The position numbers and the translations under genes are program-made. A stretch of 6,033 bases of DNA from Candidatus Cloacimonadota bacterium (GTDB lineage: Bacteria; Cloacimonadota; Cloacimonadia; Cloacimonadales; TCS61), in the NCBI GenBank assembly GCA_030628755.1, contig DAOVQH010000162.1:1-6033 (forward strand), in the 5' to 3' direction. Shown here piece by piece: positions 5,711 to 6,033 of this stretch (position 1 is the stretch's first letter; each line of letters opens with the position of its first letter). A model generated the notes under the pieces. It was not told where the DNA came from. It searched no databases and saw nothing but the letters and a program-made list of their open reading frames with translations.

Positions 5711-5746
5711 AAAAGATAAAAGCCTTCAACTTTCGTCAAAGGCTTT
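5711..5746 (-). terminator. Intrinsic terminator of the tRNA-Asn transcript
   Basis: On the minus strand AAAGCCTT (5746-5739), a 12-base loop, AAGGCTTT (5726-5719), then a T-rich run TATCTTTT. It lies 7 bp past the encoded CCA of the tRNA and upstream of the GIY-YIG ribosome binding site. Confidence 0.82.
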
Positions 5747-5752
5747 CCAATA

Positions 5753-5827
5753 TGGCTCCTGAAGAGGGATTCGAACCCCCGACCTAGTGGTTAACAGCCA
5801 CCCGCTCTTCCGCTGAGCTATTCAGGA
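5753..5827 (-). tRNA. tRNA-Asn (anticodon GTT), CCA encoded
   Basis: Minus-strand cloverleaf is complete: acceptor TCCTGAA with TTCAGGA (seven pairs), D-stem GCTC with GAGC, anticodon stem GGTGG with CCACT around loop CTGTTAA (anticodon GTT, decoding AAC/AAU), a short AGGTC variable region, T-stem GGGGG with CCCTC around TTCGAAT, discriminator G and genomic CCA. The 75 nt including CCA match a class I tRNA. In transcription order it is the last of three tandem units; the two upstream units are defective derivatives. A terminator follows at once. Confidence 0.97.
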
Positions 5828-5853
5828 AAAATCTTTACACTTCTATCTTTTGC

Positions 5854-5920
5854 GGATTCGAACCCCCGTCAGGCAACCGCCTGATAACAGCCACCCGCTC
5901 TTCCGCTGAGCTATTCAGGA
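5854..5920 (-). pseudogene. tRNA-Asn-like unit with hairpin replacement (copy 2)
   Basis: The 5' half is identical to tRNA-Asn through the acceptor 5' strand, D-arm and anticodon 5' stem/loop (TCCTGAA to GGCTGTTA). Then ACCACTAGGT of the tRNA is replaced by TCAGGC-GGTT-GCCTGA, a perfect six-pair hairpin. The T-arm resumes as CGGGGGTTCGAATCC, and the 3' acceptor strand, discriminator and CCA are missing. It has neither an anticodon 3' stem nor an acceptor stem, so it cannot be a working tRNA. Confidence 0.85.
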
Positions 5921-5945
5921 AAATCTTTACACTTCTATCTTTTGC

Positions 5946-6012
5946 GGATTCGAACACCCGTCAGGCAGTTGCCTGATAACAGCCACCCGCTCTTCCGCTG
6001 AGCTATTCAGGA
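5946..6012 (-). pseudogene. tRNA-Asn-like unit with hairpin replacement (copy 3)
   Basis: Same architecture as the copy at 5854-5920. The hairpin here is TCAGGC-AACT-GCCTGA: stem unchanged, loop different at three of four positions. The T-arm has one change (CGGGTGTTCG), which breaks a T-stem pair. It is the first unit transcribed on the minus strand; only 21 bases of its upstream region (6013-6033) lie in the window, so a shared promoter cannot be judged. Confidence 0.85.
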
Positions 6013-6033
6013 ATAAATTAAAATCTAAAGAAT

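Larger units (their letters stand above)
5829..6012 (-). repeat. Two tandem 92-bp direct repeats derived from tRNA-Asn
   Basis: Copies at 5829-5920 and 5921-6012 abut exactly and differ at only four of 92 positions: one C/A in the T-arm and three of the four bases in the hairpin loop. Each has a 25-base non-tRNA linker (minus strand GCAAAAGATAGAAGTG then TAAAGATTT) plus a 67-base tRNA-like part. The near identity shows recent tandem duplication or gene conversion. The array reads in the same direction as the intact tRNA and may share its primary transcript. Confidence 0.9.

Noticed and set aside
5713..5739. Promoter TTGACG-N15-TATCTT for the GIY-YIG gene on the minus strand
   Set aside because: It lies entirely within the tRNA terminator, the spacer is short, and the predicted start would fall on the ribosome binding site, so it is more likely a by-product of the terminator sequence.
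5695..5739. Longer GIY-YIG protein starting at 5739
   Set aside because: The extra 15 residues would be encoded by the terminator hairpin; the ATG at 5694 has a well-spaced GAGG and matches the family's usual N terminus.
5829..6012. CRISPR array
   Set aside because: Only two units, of 92 bp, with no variable spacers of regular length; the repeat is tRNA-derived and no cas gene is present.
5854..6012. Two further functional tRNA genes
   Set aside because: Both units lack the anticodon 3' stem and the whole 3' acceptor strand with CCA, so no cloverleaf can form.

Overview
This is an AT-rich bacterial window carrying a protein quality-control and stress cluster, followed by an unusual tRNA-derived repeat region. 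The organism is probably Gram-negative: the DegP/HtrA-type protease has an export signal and two PDZ domains. Strong GGAGG ribosome binding sites and a CIRCE-type HrcA operator are also present. The overall style suggests a low-GC member of the FCB/Cloacimonadota-like candidate lineages, but I cannot fix the taxon from the sequence and hold this only as a weak inference.

Layout, left half. On the minus strand lies most of clpB (its 3' end runs off the left edge). Upstream of it are a small FMN nitroreductase-family gene and a small cupin gene, all reading leftward. The cupin gene has a near-consensus promoter (TTGACA-N16-TATATT) and probably forms a two-gene operon with the nitroreductase. 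clpB has its own 208-bp upstream region with a heat-shock-like promoter candidate, a 24-bp palindrome and a 19-bp tandem repeat.

Layout, middle. An Hsp20 small heat-shock gene reads rightward, divergent from the cupin gene. The intergenic space contains a 43-bp palindrome whose core matches the CIRCE operator at 16 of 18 half-site positions. hsp20 ends at a clean terminator. A full-length DegP/HtrA protease gene with an intact His-Asp-Ser triad follows and also ends at a terminator. Hsp20 holds unfolded proteins, ClpB disaggregates them, and DegP handles damage in the envelope, so the genes form a coherent proteostasis neighbourhood.

Layout, right end (5320-6033). All genes here are on the minus strand. 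An intact tRNA-Asn(GTT) with encoded CCA is preceded, in transcription order, by two 92-bp tandem units. Each unit copies the 5' half and T-arm of that tRNA, but the anticodon 3' stem and variable region are replaced by a perfect TCAGGC-N4-GCCTGA hairpin and the 3' acceptor strand is missing. Downstream of the tRNA come its terminator, a compact GIY-YIG nuclease gene, and then a stretch holding three strong tetraloop palindromes plus a decayed copy of the same hairpin/tRNA unit. The nuclease gene is therefore bracketed by tRNA-Asn-derived, hairpin-bearing sequence. This is the best candidate here for something undescribed.

No gene-free stretch exceeds about 300 bases. The gaps (2076-2283, 3115-3295, 3725-3824, 5271-5451, 5828-6033) are described feature by feature.
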